Source: Fimbriimonadaceae bacterium | GTDB taxonomy: Bacteria; Armatimonadota; Fimbriimonadia; Fimbriimonadales; Fimbriimonadaceae | DNA length: 5,137 nucleotides | Direction: 5' to 3' | NCBI GenBank assembly: GCA_014380605.1 | Contig: JACMJO010000332.1 | Location: 1-5,137, forward strand | Shown here: positions 1-5,137 of the stretch, in pieces | Layout of the letters: each line of letters starts with the position of its first letter | Numbering within the stretch: the stretch's first letter is position 1 | Program-made: the position numbers and the translations under genes | The notes under the pieces: model-generated | What the model was told of the DNA's origin: nothing | Seen by the model: the letters and a program-made list of their open reading frames with translations, nothing else | Database searches by the model: none

Positions 1-729
1 AAAGTCTGCTCCGCCACGAAGCTTCCCTACGTATCCATTGACGATCAAGACTTCACCCGAGTCCAAGCGCCTTGCGTAATTGGCGCGCAGGGACTCTGGA
101 TTAGTACCAAAGATGTTGGGAAACGGAGCAACGGCCGGTGCGTTTCGAAGGTACCGATAGACCTCCTTCGGCATCATCCAACGAACGACCCACGGTCCAT
201 TCAGCACCGGCTGGGTGATTTCATAAACCCCAGTGGCATCCGTGAACATAATTGCCCACAGCGTGCCTGCTCCATTTCGGATGTTTCGCACGGTAACGGA
301 GGTCAAGTTTGAAAGCTTCTTTTCCTTCGCGGGTGTAGCGACCGTCGCGTAAGTCTCCGTAACGGGATCGATGTAAGACCCCGCCGGAATGAACGGGATT
401 GCGATTTCGTTGATAATCGTATTCGCGGTCGGGTTGACCGGACTGAATATCACGATGCCACCGTTGCCATCCTTCGCCTCTCGGGGAAGAGCGCCCGCTG
501 GCGAATCGAGGCCTGTGTCAACTTTTGTCGGCGTTGCGCTCCCGATTCCGGCAACGTAGTAGTAAGTGTTTGTCCCGGCATCGTATGCGCGGGCAATGGC
601 GTTGTATTCGAATCGCTTTCCGCTGTATTCAGCTGGACTGTGCCAGCGCAGCATTCCGAGTTGCCTTTGCGTTCCCACCAAGACGGCATCGCCAACCACC
701 CTTGTGGTCGCATCGGCTTCATAGCGATC
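1..729 (-). other. C-terminal visible part, no recognised domain (about residues 1255-1497)
   Basis: This part is strand-rich with some blade-like pieces: GMLRWHSPAEYSGKRFEYNA, TYYYVAGIGSATPTKVD, GGIVIFSPVNP, GTLWAIMFTDATGVYEI and ARRLDSGEVLIVNGYVGK. The last looks like 'rRL-x-nG-x-vLIvng', common in arylsulfotransferase-like and NHL-type propellers. The frame is still open at the edge, so a further domain, such as a sorting or anchoring tail, may lie beyond it. Confidence 0.4.
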
Positions 730-3700
730 GATCAAGTCGATCACTCGACGATTGCCGGCATCGGCGATCACGTAGTGGACCCAATACTCTAGTGGTTGAG
801 GGTTGGATACGTTAGTCGGGTTTGCCACATACTCCGTGTACACCGCGACATCTCGCGGGTTGTTCAGCGTGTAAGGCTCGTTTGCTTCCAACGTCACGTT
901 CGACGCCGAATCAAGCCTAAATGCTTCAATCGATCGAAGCTCCCTTCCCGCTCCATCGAGCCGAACGATTCGATTCGTGGCCGGATCGACGACCGCGAGG
1001 TCAGAAGCGCCTACGGGATAGGCCCGGATCGGACGTTGAACCGCTCGAACCGAGGAAGCTCCGCCAACGTTCACGTCGATGCCTGAGTTATTGCTGACAT
1101 CGGTCGCAAAGATTGGGTTACCCGCCGGGTCGTATCGGCCCAGGCGTCCTTCATCGCAGACCACGAAGTCGGCGCGAGAGAAACCATAAATGGAACCAGG
1201 TCCGCCGTATCCACCCGCAGTTGGCCCCCCAGTTGCGAATAATGCGCCTTCGCCCGCCGCAATCGACATTGTCCGGTCGGTACCCGGCATCGATGCCTGC
1301 AAAACTCGGGTCGCCCAAACCTGGAAGGATGTGATCCCCTGGTTCTGGGGCCACCGGATGTTCGGATTGGAATCTATGCTTCCGCCACCGTTATCTTTCA
1401 GAACAACCGCTTGACGATTCCAAGGTCGCCCCGGATCGGGGAAATTGAAGGAGTCTCGCTCGCCGATGTCGGCGTTGATTCCAAAAAGAACTCCCGTTGG
1501 ATTGAGAGGGTTGCCGCTCAGGATCAACTCAGGCAAGCTACTCGAGCCTCCCATAAACAGAGTTCCGCCGGTAACAACCGGAGTCGTCGGACTATCGAAT
1601 CCGTGGAGAACGGTGTACCAAGCTAGAGGACTCCATTTGCTTCCGGCATTCGCATCGGGATAGACCAATCGGTCTGGCCTGCCACCCGATCGCAAGATAA
1701 CGGGTTGGCTCAGACTAAAGCAAGAGCTGATCTGGCCTCGATTCGGCGTCATGAGGCTGTCGAATCGAATCTTTCCAGACTCGCGTACATATTGATACTG
1801 CCCTTGGCCCGCAACGTTGAACTGGGTTGGAACACTCTTGTTCGCTGAGCGGATCGTGTCGGGCTGAACCAGAGTAAAGCCGTCGCTCAAGTCGCCAATC
1901 TGAATCTCAGCGGTCTCAGGCTCCGCTTTGAACGCCATTAAGACCGTGAATGGAATAAATTGGGTAATAAAACCACCGGTCTTTCGCAGAATAGCGCCTG
2001 CGTAAACGTAGTCGCCTCGAACCGCCGGACCAGTCATAAACGTCATTCGATCTGCCGTGCCACCGAGGATTCCCACGAGGGCGATGAGGGGATCGTTATC
2101 CGCAAATGTGGCCGGTACTTGAATTGAAGCGGCCTGATTCAAATTGATCGTATGCCGACGAAAAGCGTCATATCGTGCGACGCAACGGAAGGCGCCTTGG
2201 CCCCTCTCTCGGAACGCATAGAAAGCCCCACCTTCTGAGGGTCCGCCACCTAGGGGAGCTCCCTCATTCGTCGTGCTGTGGACCACATAGATGGTTCCCT
2301 GGTTGCTCATCGCAATGCTGCCAAGGATGGTTCTTCGGTTGTTAATGTCGTCGGGAAGGAAGATGTTGCCTCGAACGATGGACTGACTCGCGCCCGGCCC
2401 ACGGCCCCAGTCGATGGTGTAGTCGACCCTGACGGTGTAGGTTGGGTCCCAAGCGCCAGTGAGCACAAAATCAAGGACGCCCGGCGAACTTTGCAAGGTG
2501 CCACCGCCAAAAAGCAGGTTCATCTCGGGGATCGTCAGGGGGTCGCCATTGGCACGAAGAACGGTCAACTTCACACCTAGAGATGGCAATCCGCCGGTGA
2601 CCACCCACAGGCCCCTTTGCGAAGCTCGGGTAGTGACGGTTAGGGTTGGTCCGACCACGGTGGCCGCGATCGGGCTCTCGCCCCTTGCTCCGGCCCACAA
2701 ACTGTAGATTCCCGCGTTAGGTCCGGCAAGGGTACTGCCTGGTCTCGACGGCACATAGACCACCTTGTCCAAACCGCTAGAATTGTCGGCGATTGGGATG
2801 TAGCCCACTGTTGGAGGCCCGGAGATCTGCTGAATAGCTGGCCCAAATGGGTCGCCTACGAGCCACCTTTGCCCAGCTGTGTCAAGGCCTAAGCCTGTTG
2901 CCGGATTGAACATCCATACCTGCCCGGTTGGAGTAGGCGCACCGGGATTGGAAGCCACGTAAGCTAGCCCTTCGTGATAAGTGGGTGCATACGGACCGTG
3001 ATTGATTTGGGACGTGTCGACCGAGACCACGTTTGCCGGTGCGGCAACTGTGTACACGGGAGCGTGGGGCCCCGGAAGGATTTGCCCTCCGGGAGTAGTC
3101 GGGAAAGCATTGAAAGCCGCTACCGACCCATCTGCCTGAGTCACCAGAATCTGATCGACAGGAATACCGCCGCCCGGCTGGGCAACTTCGATGCACGTTG
3201 GCGCTGAAATAGGGCCAGCTAAACCATTGCTCGTCCAAACCAGGTCGAGATCTGCACCAAGCGAGAGATCCTGAACGCCGTCATCGGGATTCCCGTCGCC
3301 GTCCAAATCACTCTTGGGATTGGCATCATAGACGCGAATCCCGGTGGTGGTCGATACAACCGCTAAGCCTTTATAGGCAGCGGCGGGGAACTGGTTCTTC
3401 AACCCGTGGTCTAGGCCGGGAACAGGTTCGTTAAATCGCGTCAGAAGGGGTGCGCCGATATCGATTGGGCTGCTGCCCGACTTTCTCGTCCCGTTCCCAG
3501 GTTGCTCCGAGCTGGATCCAAGGCTGATGACGTTGATCGCAAGCTTTCCGAGAACATCAGATCCCTTGTCGAGACCGCCCTCCGGCTTTTGAGCGTAATA
3601 CTGGTTGTTCGGCAGATAGCCGGCGCCCGTTCGAATTCGGTTAAGAAAATTGCCGGCATTGCGGGTCGAGATGACCGTAAAGCCATCTCCGATTCGCCCG

Positions 3701-4491
3701 ACCATCATCGTGGCGGCTCCACCCTGCAGAACTACCGGCTTCAGCTTGAACCAATCGCCAAATAGAGCAGGATTCAAAGCGCCCGCAGAGCCAGGCGGGG
3801 TGGCTTGGTTCAAGGTCAGACCGACGCCGCCATTATTCAAGTAATCGAGATTCGAGGCATTGAAAGCGTAGGGGTAGCTGAGAACGGGATGAAACACATC
3901 CAAGCGCCCAAAGCCCGCTCCGGCACCGCCGAGCCCGAATGGAAGTGGGAAGTTGTTGATTGTGTTGTCGGTATTGAAATTGCCGCCGATATTGGCCACT
4001 TCAACCCAAAGGACTCCGCCTCGGTCTACAAACTGGCGTAGCCGCTCGCGCTCGATCGTATTGAGCGACACGTTCCCCGCCGCATTGATGAACAGAACAT
4101 CGTATTGCGCCATCTGGACTTCGGTAGCTTGGCTAATCCGAACTTCCCAATAGGCTGCGTGGCGCTTGTTGATGCGCTCCAAATCGGCTGGGACTCCTCC
4201 GCCTACCGCTCCGGCAAGCAAAGTCCACCGTGTAACGATCGCAGGCGTAGCTTGGCCAGGCGCGTTGGGATTGTAAATATTCCAGCCCGCAGGTTTTACT
4301 TCTCGATTCGAGTCCAAGTTGTACCAAACGAAAGGCGTTGGGTTCGAGGGAACGCCCGCCGTCTGCGCGCTATCCAAAAGCGCAATTCCAGCGCGGATTT
4401 GGGTTCCACGCTGGGCATAGGTTTGCGGCTGCGCGCCCGCAAGGGCGGCACAGAGACTCAGGACGGCCAATCCAGCCGATCTTCGAAGCAT
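1..4491 (-). CDS. Giant secreted beta-propeller protein with an N-terminal GATase/DUF4159-like domain (3' end beyond window)
   Basis: ATG at 4491-4489 opens a frame with no stop for exactly 1497 codons, reaching the left edge, so the C-terminus is missing. The start is supported by a strong Shine-Dalgarno sequence seven bases upstream and by an immediate signal peptide. Domains in order: signal peptide (1-20); GATase/DUF4159-like region (about 40-325, core YDVLFINAAGN and FVDRGGVLWVEV); Ser/Gly linker (about 323-345); PQQ-like blades (about 368-600) with an EF-hand-like loop DLDGDGNPDDG at 395-405; beta-sandwich-like stretch (about 605-700); further blades (about 718-1105); NHL-like repeats (about 1107-1254); and a strand-rich remainder ending in ARRLDSGEVLIVNGYVGK, itself propeller-like. 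Only five cysteines are present, one of them in the signal peptide, which fits an exported protein. The likely location is the periplasm or cell surface. The ligand and function are unknown. A PilY1-like pilus role is possible from the neighbour and the calcium loop, but unproven. Confidence 0.93.
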   Translation of the reverse strand, partial: MLRRSAGLAVLSLCAALAGAQPQTYAQRGTQIRAGIALLDSAQTAGVPSNPTPFVWYNLDSNREVKPAGWNIYNPNAPGQATPAIVTRWTLLAGAVGGGVPADLERINKRHAAYWEVRISQATEVQMAQYDVLFINAAGNVSLNTIERERLRQFVDRGGVLWVEVANIGGNFNTDNTINNFPLPFGLGGAGAGFGRLDVFHPVLSYPYAFNASNLDYLNNGGVGLTLNQATPPGSAGALNPALFGDWFKLKPVVLQGGAATMMVGRIGDGFTVISTRNAGNFLNRIRTGAGYLPNNQYYAQKPEGGLDKGSDVLGKLAINVISLGSSSEQPGNGTRKSGSSPIDIGAPLLTRFNEPVPGLDHGLKNQFPAAAYKGLAVVSTTTGIRVYDANPKSDLDGDGNPDDGVQDLSLGADLDLVWTSNGLAGPISAPTCIEVAQPGGGIPVDQILVTQADGSVAAFNAFPTTPGGQILPGPHAPVYTVAAPANVVSVDTSQINHGPYAPTYHEGLAYVASNPGAPTPTGQVWMFNPATGLGLDTAGQRWLVGDPFGPAIQQISGPPTVGYIPIADNSSGLDKVVYVPSRPGSTLAGPNAGIYSLWAGARGESPIAATVVGPTLTVTTRASQRGLWVVTGGLPSLGVKLTVLRANGDPLTIPEMNLLFGGGTLQSSPGVLDFVLTGAWDPTYTVRVDYTIDWGRGPGASQSIVRGNIFLPDDINNRRTILGSIAMSNQGTIYVVHSTTNEGAPLGGGPSEGGAFYAFRERGQGAFRCVARYDAFRRHTINLNQAASIQVPATFADNDPLIALVGILGGTADRMTFMTGPAVRGDYVYAGAILRKTGGFITQFIPFTVLMAFKAEPETAEIQIGDLSDGFTLVQPDTIRSANKSVPTQFNVAGQGQYQYVRESGKIRFDSLMTPNRGQISSCFSLSQPVILRSGGRPDRLVYPDANAGSKWSPLAWYTVLHGFDSPTTPVVTGGTLFMGGSSSLPELILSGNPLNPTGVLFGINADIGERDSFNFPDPGRPWNRQAVVLKDNGGGSIDSNPNIRWPQNQGITSFQVWATRVLQASMPGTDRTMSIAAGEGALFATGGPTAGGYGGPGSIYGFSRADFVVCDEGRLGRYDPAGNPIFATDVSNNSGIDVNVGGASSVRAVQRPIRAYPVGASDLAVVDPATNRIVRLDGAGRELRSIEAFRLDSASNVTLEANEPYTLNNPRDVAVYTEYVANPTNVSNPQPLEYWVHYVIADAGNRRVIDLIDRYEADATTRVVGDAVLVGTQRQLGMLRWHSPAEYSGKRFEYNAIARAYDAGTNTYYYVAGIGSATPTKVDTGLDSPAGALPREAKDGNGGIVIFSPVNPTANTIINEIAIPFIPAGSYIDPVTETYATVATPAKEKKLSNLTSVTVRNIRNGAGTLWAIMFTDATGVYEITQPVLNGPWVVRWMMPKEVYRYLRNAPAVAPFPNIFGTNPESLRANYARRLDSGEVLIVNGYVGKLRGGADF
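730..1173 (-). other. NHL-like repeats (about residues 1107-1254)
   Basis: Three stretches carry the NHL signature 'V-x-D-x-x-N-x-R-V/I': DFVVCDEGRLGRYDPAGN (1108-1125), DLAVVDPATNRIVRLDGAGR (1164-1183), and NPRDVAVYTE (1211-1220) followed by YVIADAGNRRVIDLID (1240-1255). The last is close to the NHL consensus 'P-x-d-V-a-V ... v-a-D-x-g-N-x-R-V'. NHL propellers are protein- or ligand-binding platforms. Here they follow PQQ-like blades in the same chain. Confidence 0.65.
1174..2340 (-). other. Second group of propeller-like blades (about residues 718-1106)
   Basis: Blade-like strand pairs recur: GSIAMSNQGTIYVVHS...GGAFYAFR (724-761), RGDYVYAGAIL...TVLMAFK (825-855), PVVTGGTLFMGGSS...GVLFGINA (971-1007) and MSIAAGEGALFATGG...GSIYGFS (1075-1105). 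The spacing is irregular, about 100-150 residues, with long loops between, unlike the first group. The ending 'G-x-l/i-y-a/g-f' is shared with the first group, which suggests a common PQQ-like origin. Confidence 0.5.
2392..2679 (-). other. Beta-sandwich-like insert (about residues 605-700)
   Basis: Between the two blade groups the sequence changes to alternating hydrophobic strands without blade motifs: AATVVGPTLTVTTRA, GVKLTVLRANGDPLTIP, GVLDFVLTGAWDP and YTVRVDYTIDWG. This resembles an Ig-like or other beta-sandwich domain, but no specific family is recognisable. Confidence 0.35.
2692..3390 (-). other. First PQQ/BamB-like beta-propeller section (about residues 368-600)
   Basis: Four strand pairs follow the 'v-y-v ... 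G-x-l-x-a-f' pattern of PQQ-like propeller blades: GLAVVSTTTGIRVYDA (376-390), DQILVTQADGSVAAFN (446-461), GLAYVASN...GQVWMFNP (508-530) and KVVYVPSR...GIYSLWAG (576-600). Their spacing is 62-71 residues, longer than a minimal blade, implying inserted loops. The first inter-blade segment carries the DxDxDG loop. Propellers of this kind usually bind ligands or partner proteins. The number of blades in a closed ring cannot be judged by eye. Confidence 0.6.
3280..3309 (-). other. EF-hand-like calcium-binding loop DxDxDG (residues 395-404)
   Basis: Residues 395-405 read DLDGDGNPDDG, placing Asp at 395, 397 and 399, Asn at 401 and Asp at 403 and 404. This is the spacing of EF-hand-like calcium loops found in dockerins, thrombospondin type 3 repeats, FG-GAP proteins and the PilY1 propeller. 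It sits between the first two propeller blades. Calcium binding is inferred from the motif. Confidence 0.6.
3457..3525 (-). other. Ser/Gly-rich linker (about residues 323-345)
   Basis: After the last strand of the N-terminal domain (LAINVISLG) comes a polar, low-hydrophobicity stretch, SSSEQPGNGTRKSGSSP. It looks like a flexible linker separating the GATase-like domain from the first propeller, and it marks the most obvious domain boundary in the protein. Confidence 0.55.
3517..4374 (-). other. GATase-like / DUF4159-like domain (about residues 40-325)
   Basis: Residues 129-166 have the pattern of a Rossmann-like flavodoxin or class I glutamine-amidotransferase-like fold: a buried strand YDVLFINAAGN, a helix starting LNTIERERLRQFVD, a GG turn, and a second strand VLWVEV. 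This 'strand - helix - RGG - strand' arrangement is familiar from DUF4159 and related GATase-like domains, which sense or bind rather than catalyse in many secreted proteins. HPV at 201-203 could be the 'HP' often seen after the core. The only cysteines before residue 433 is Cys14 in the signal peptide, so the domain cannot use the usual G-x-C-x-G nucleophile. Fold assignment is moderate; boundaries are approximate. Confidence 0.5.
4432..4491 (-). other. Sec signal peptide of the giant protein (residues 1-20)
   Basis: The N-terminus has a short basic segment (MLRR) and a hydrophobic core (AGLAVLSLCAALAGA), followed by a polar segment beginning QPQTYAQRG. The best signal peptidase I site is after Ala20 (AGA, then Gln), matching the A-x-A rule. 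Cys14 is preceded by LSL, whose Leu at -1 is a poor lipobox, so a lipoprotein is less likely. The protein is therefore expected to be exported across the inner membrane. Confidence 0.85.
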
Positions 4492-4493
4492 TA
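4489..4493 (-). other. TAATG stop/start overlap between the two genes
   Basis: On the minus strand the TAA stop of the upstream gene (4493-4491) and the ATG of the downstream gene (4491-4489) share one A. With no intergenic space, the second gene cannot have its own conventional promoter between them. The arrangement is typical of translational coupling within an operon. Confidence 0.9.
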
Positions 4494-5137
4494 CTGATTC
4501 ACCTCGCCAAAATAGGCCAATGTGGGACTAACGGGAAGCCTTGGCATCGGTGCCAGCATCCGACCGTCATCGTCCACCCGCAGCGGGAAATTCGCGGGCG
4601 AGAACGGCGATGGGTTAGCCGGATCCCAGGCACGGCCACTGCCAAGCGCGGGATCGTAAGTGATGATGAAATTCGGGACGTATAGGTCAGTGTTCAAATC
4701 GAATCCTGCGGGAACGTGCTGCGCGGGAATCCGCCGACCCGTGTCGCCGAGCGATCGGGGAATCCAACCCCACTTCTTCAGCCACTCGGCTTGTTGGCTC
4801 ATGGGAGCAGGCATGTTCTGGCTGACCGCGCCTATGATCTTCACTCGCACGTCGATTGGCTCTCCGTAGAATGGAGTGATCGGAGCCGACCCAAAGTTCT
4901 CGTATCGTTCCGTTTGGGCCTGAGTGGCGCCCACAGCGATCACGCGAGCCATGTAGGTGTCGCGACGATCGTTCGGATTTGGATTGAACCAGGGGCTTGG
5001 GATCACGAAGAACGAACCATCCTCAGCGTAGACCGAAGCTTCGATCCGAACGTCGTTCGGAACCATCGCGGCTCTTGCCACCAGGTAATCGTTCGAAGCA
5101 TTCGTCCCGATATCGTTAAAACGAATGGTGAAGTCGT
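4491..5137 (-). CDS. C-terminal part of a large hypothetical protein, possibly PilX/DUF4900-like pilus-associated (5' end beyond window)
   Basis: The frame is open from the right edge to a TAA at 4493-4491, giving 214 visible residues. A GTG at 5081 could be taken as a start, but the frame stays open through 18 more codons to the edge (DFTIRFNDIG...) and no Shine-Dalgarno sequence precedes that GTG, so the gene is 5'-truncated here. No signal peptide or membrane segment is visible in this part. Recognisable pieces are VRIEASVYAEDGSFFVIP, then a strand-rich VRVKIIGAVSQN, then ITYDPALG, and a Pro-rich tail (ANPSPFSPANFPLRVDDDGR, APMPRLPVSP). The order 'hydrophobic-A-x-dGSF-V ... I-x-Gavsq-N ... 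yDPaL' resembles the C-terminal region of PilX-like/DUF4900 pilus-associated proteins, as I remember that family. This similarity is an inference and no domain is certain. The gene overlaps the next one by one base and carries that gene's ribosome binding site. Coding is certain; the function is not. Confidence 0.85.
   Translation of the reverse strand, partial: DFTIRFNDIGTNASNDYLVARAAMVPNDVRIEASVYAEDGSFFVIPSPWFNPNPNDRRDTYMARVIAVGATQAQTERYENFGSAPITPFYGEPIDVRVKIIGAVSQNMPAPMSQQAEWLKKWGWIPRSLGDTGRRIPAQHVPAGFDLNTDLYVPNFIITYDPALGSGRAWDPANPSPFSPANFPLRVDDDGRMLAPMPRLPVSPTLAYFGEVNQ
4499..4505 (-). promoter_or_regulatory. Shine-Dalgarno sequence of the giant propeller gene
   Basis: Read on the minus strand, GAGGTGA is followed by ATCAGTA and then the ATG at 4491, a spacing of seven bases. 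GAGGTGA is a 7-base match to the canonical anti-Shine-Dalgarno complement. It lies inside the last codons of the upstream gene (FGEVNQ, stop), so a ribosome finishing that gene is placed to reinitiate. It settles the start of the downstream gene. Confidence 0.85.

Noticed and set aside
1225..1230. Run of six C (GGGGGG on the coding strand), a possible slippage or phase-variation tract
   Set aside because: It is short, encodes Gly-Gly in frame, and the frame is intact on both sides. There is no sign of a frameshift.
3071..3093. Inverted repeat CCCGGA / TCCGGG with an 11-base loop, resembling a terminator stem
   Set aside because: It is only six base pairs, has no T-tract, and lies in the middle of a coding region encoding a Pro/Gly stretch.
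525..3238. Many 60-120-codon open frames on both strands
   Set aside because: All overlap the single continuous 1497-codon minus-strand frame, which has a signal peptide, domain motifs and a proper start. The small frames look like chance openings.
4448..4453. Cys14 in the signal peptide as a lipoprotein lipobox
   Set aside because: The preceding LSL has Leu at the -1 position, where Gly, Ala or Ser is expected, and a good A-x-A signal peptidase I site follows at residue 20.
4105..4497. 130-codon plus-strand open frame
   Set aside because: It lies wholly antisense to the start region of the giant gene, has an Arg/Ser-rich composition typical of a shadow frame, and shows no ribosome binding site or recognisable motif.
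5079..5081. GTG as the start of the upstream gene
   Set aside because: The frame continues open to the right edge, the residues before it look like normal protein, and no Shine-Dalgarno sequence precedes it.

Overview
The window is almost wall-to-wall coding DNA, all on the minus strand. It holds parts of two large, probably exported proteins. I found no RNA gene, mobile element, CRISPR array, terminator or intergenic promoter.

Layout, in the direction of transcription (right to left). (1) 5137-4491 is the last 214 codons of a gene whose start lies beyond the right edge. (2) 4491-1 is one uninterrupted reading frame of 1497 codons, from an ATG at 4491 to the left edge, with no stop reached. 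The two genes share one base (TAATG), and a strong Shine-Dalgarno sequence for the second lies inside the end of the first, so they are almost certainly cotranscribed and probably translationally coupled.

The second gene encodes a Sec-type signal peptide, then a region resembling the DUF4159 / glutamine-amidotransferase-like fold without an obvious catalytic cysteine. After a Ser/Gly linker come several kinds of beta-propeller-like repeat: PQQ/BamB-like blades with an EF-hand-like DxDxDG loop, a beta-sandwich-like stretch, more blades, and NHL-like repeats near residues 1107-1254. The first gene's C-terminus has features reminiscent of the C-terminal region of PilX-like (DUF4900-type) pilus-associated proteins. 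My speculative reading is that the pair is a distant analogue of PilX-PilY1: a pilus-linked protein followed by a very large secreted propeller protein with a calcium loop, but with a GATase-like domain at the N-terminus.

Organism: a moderately GC-rich bacterium, probably with an outer membrane. The giant secreted propeller protein, its composition and the heavy use of the arginine codon CGA make me think of Armatimonadota (Fimbriimonadales-like). This is a low-confidence impression from memory, not a search result.
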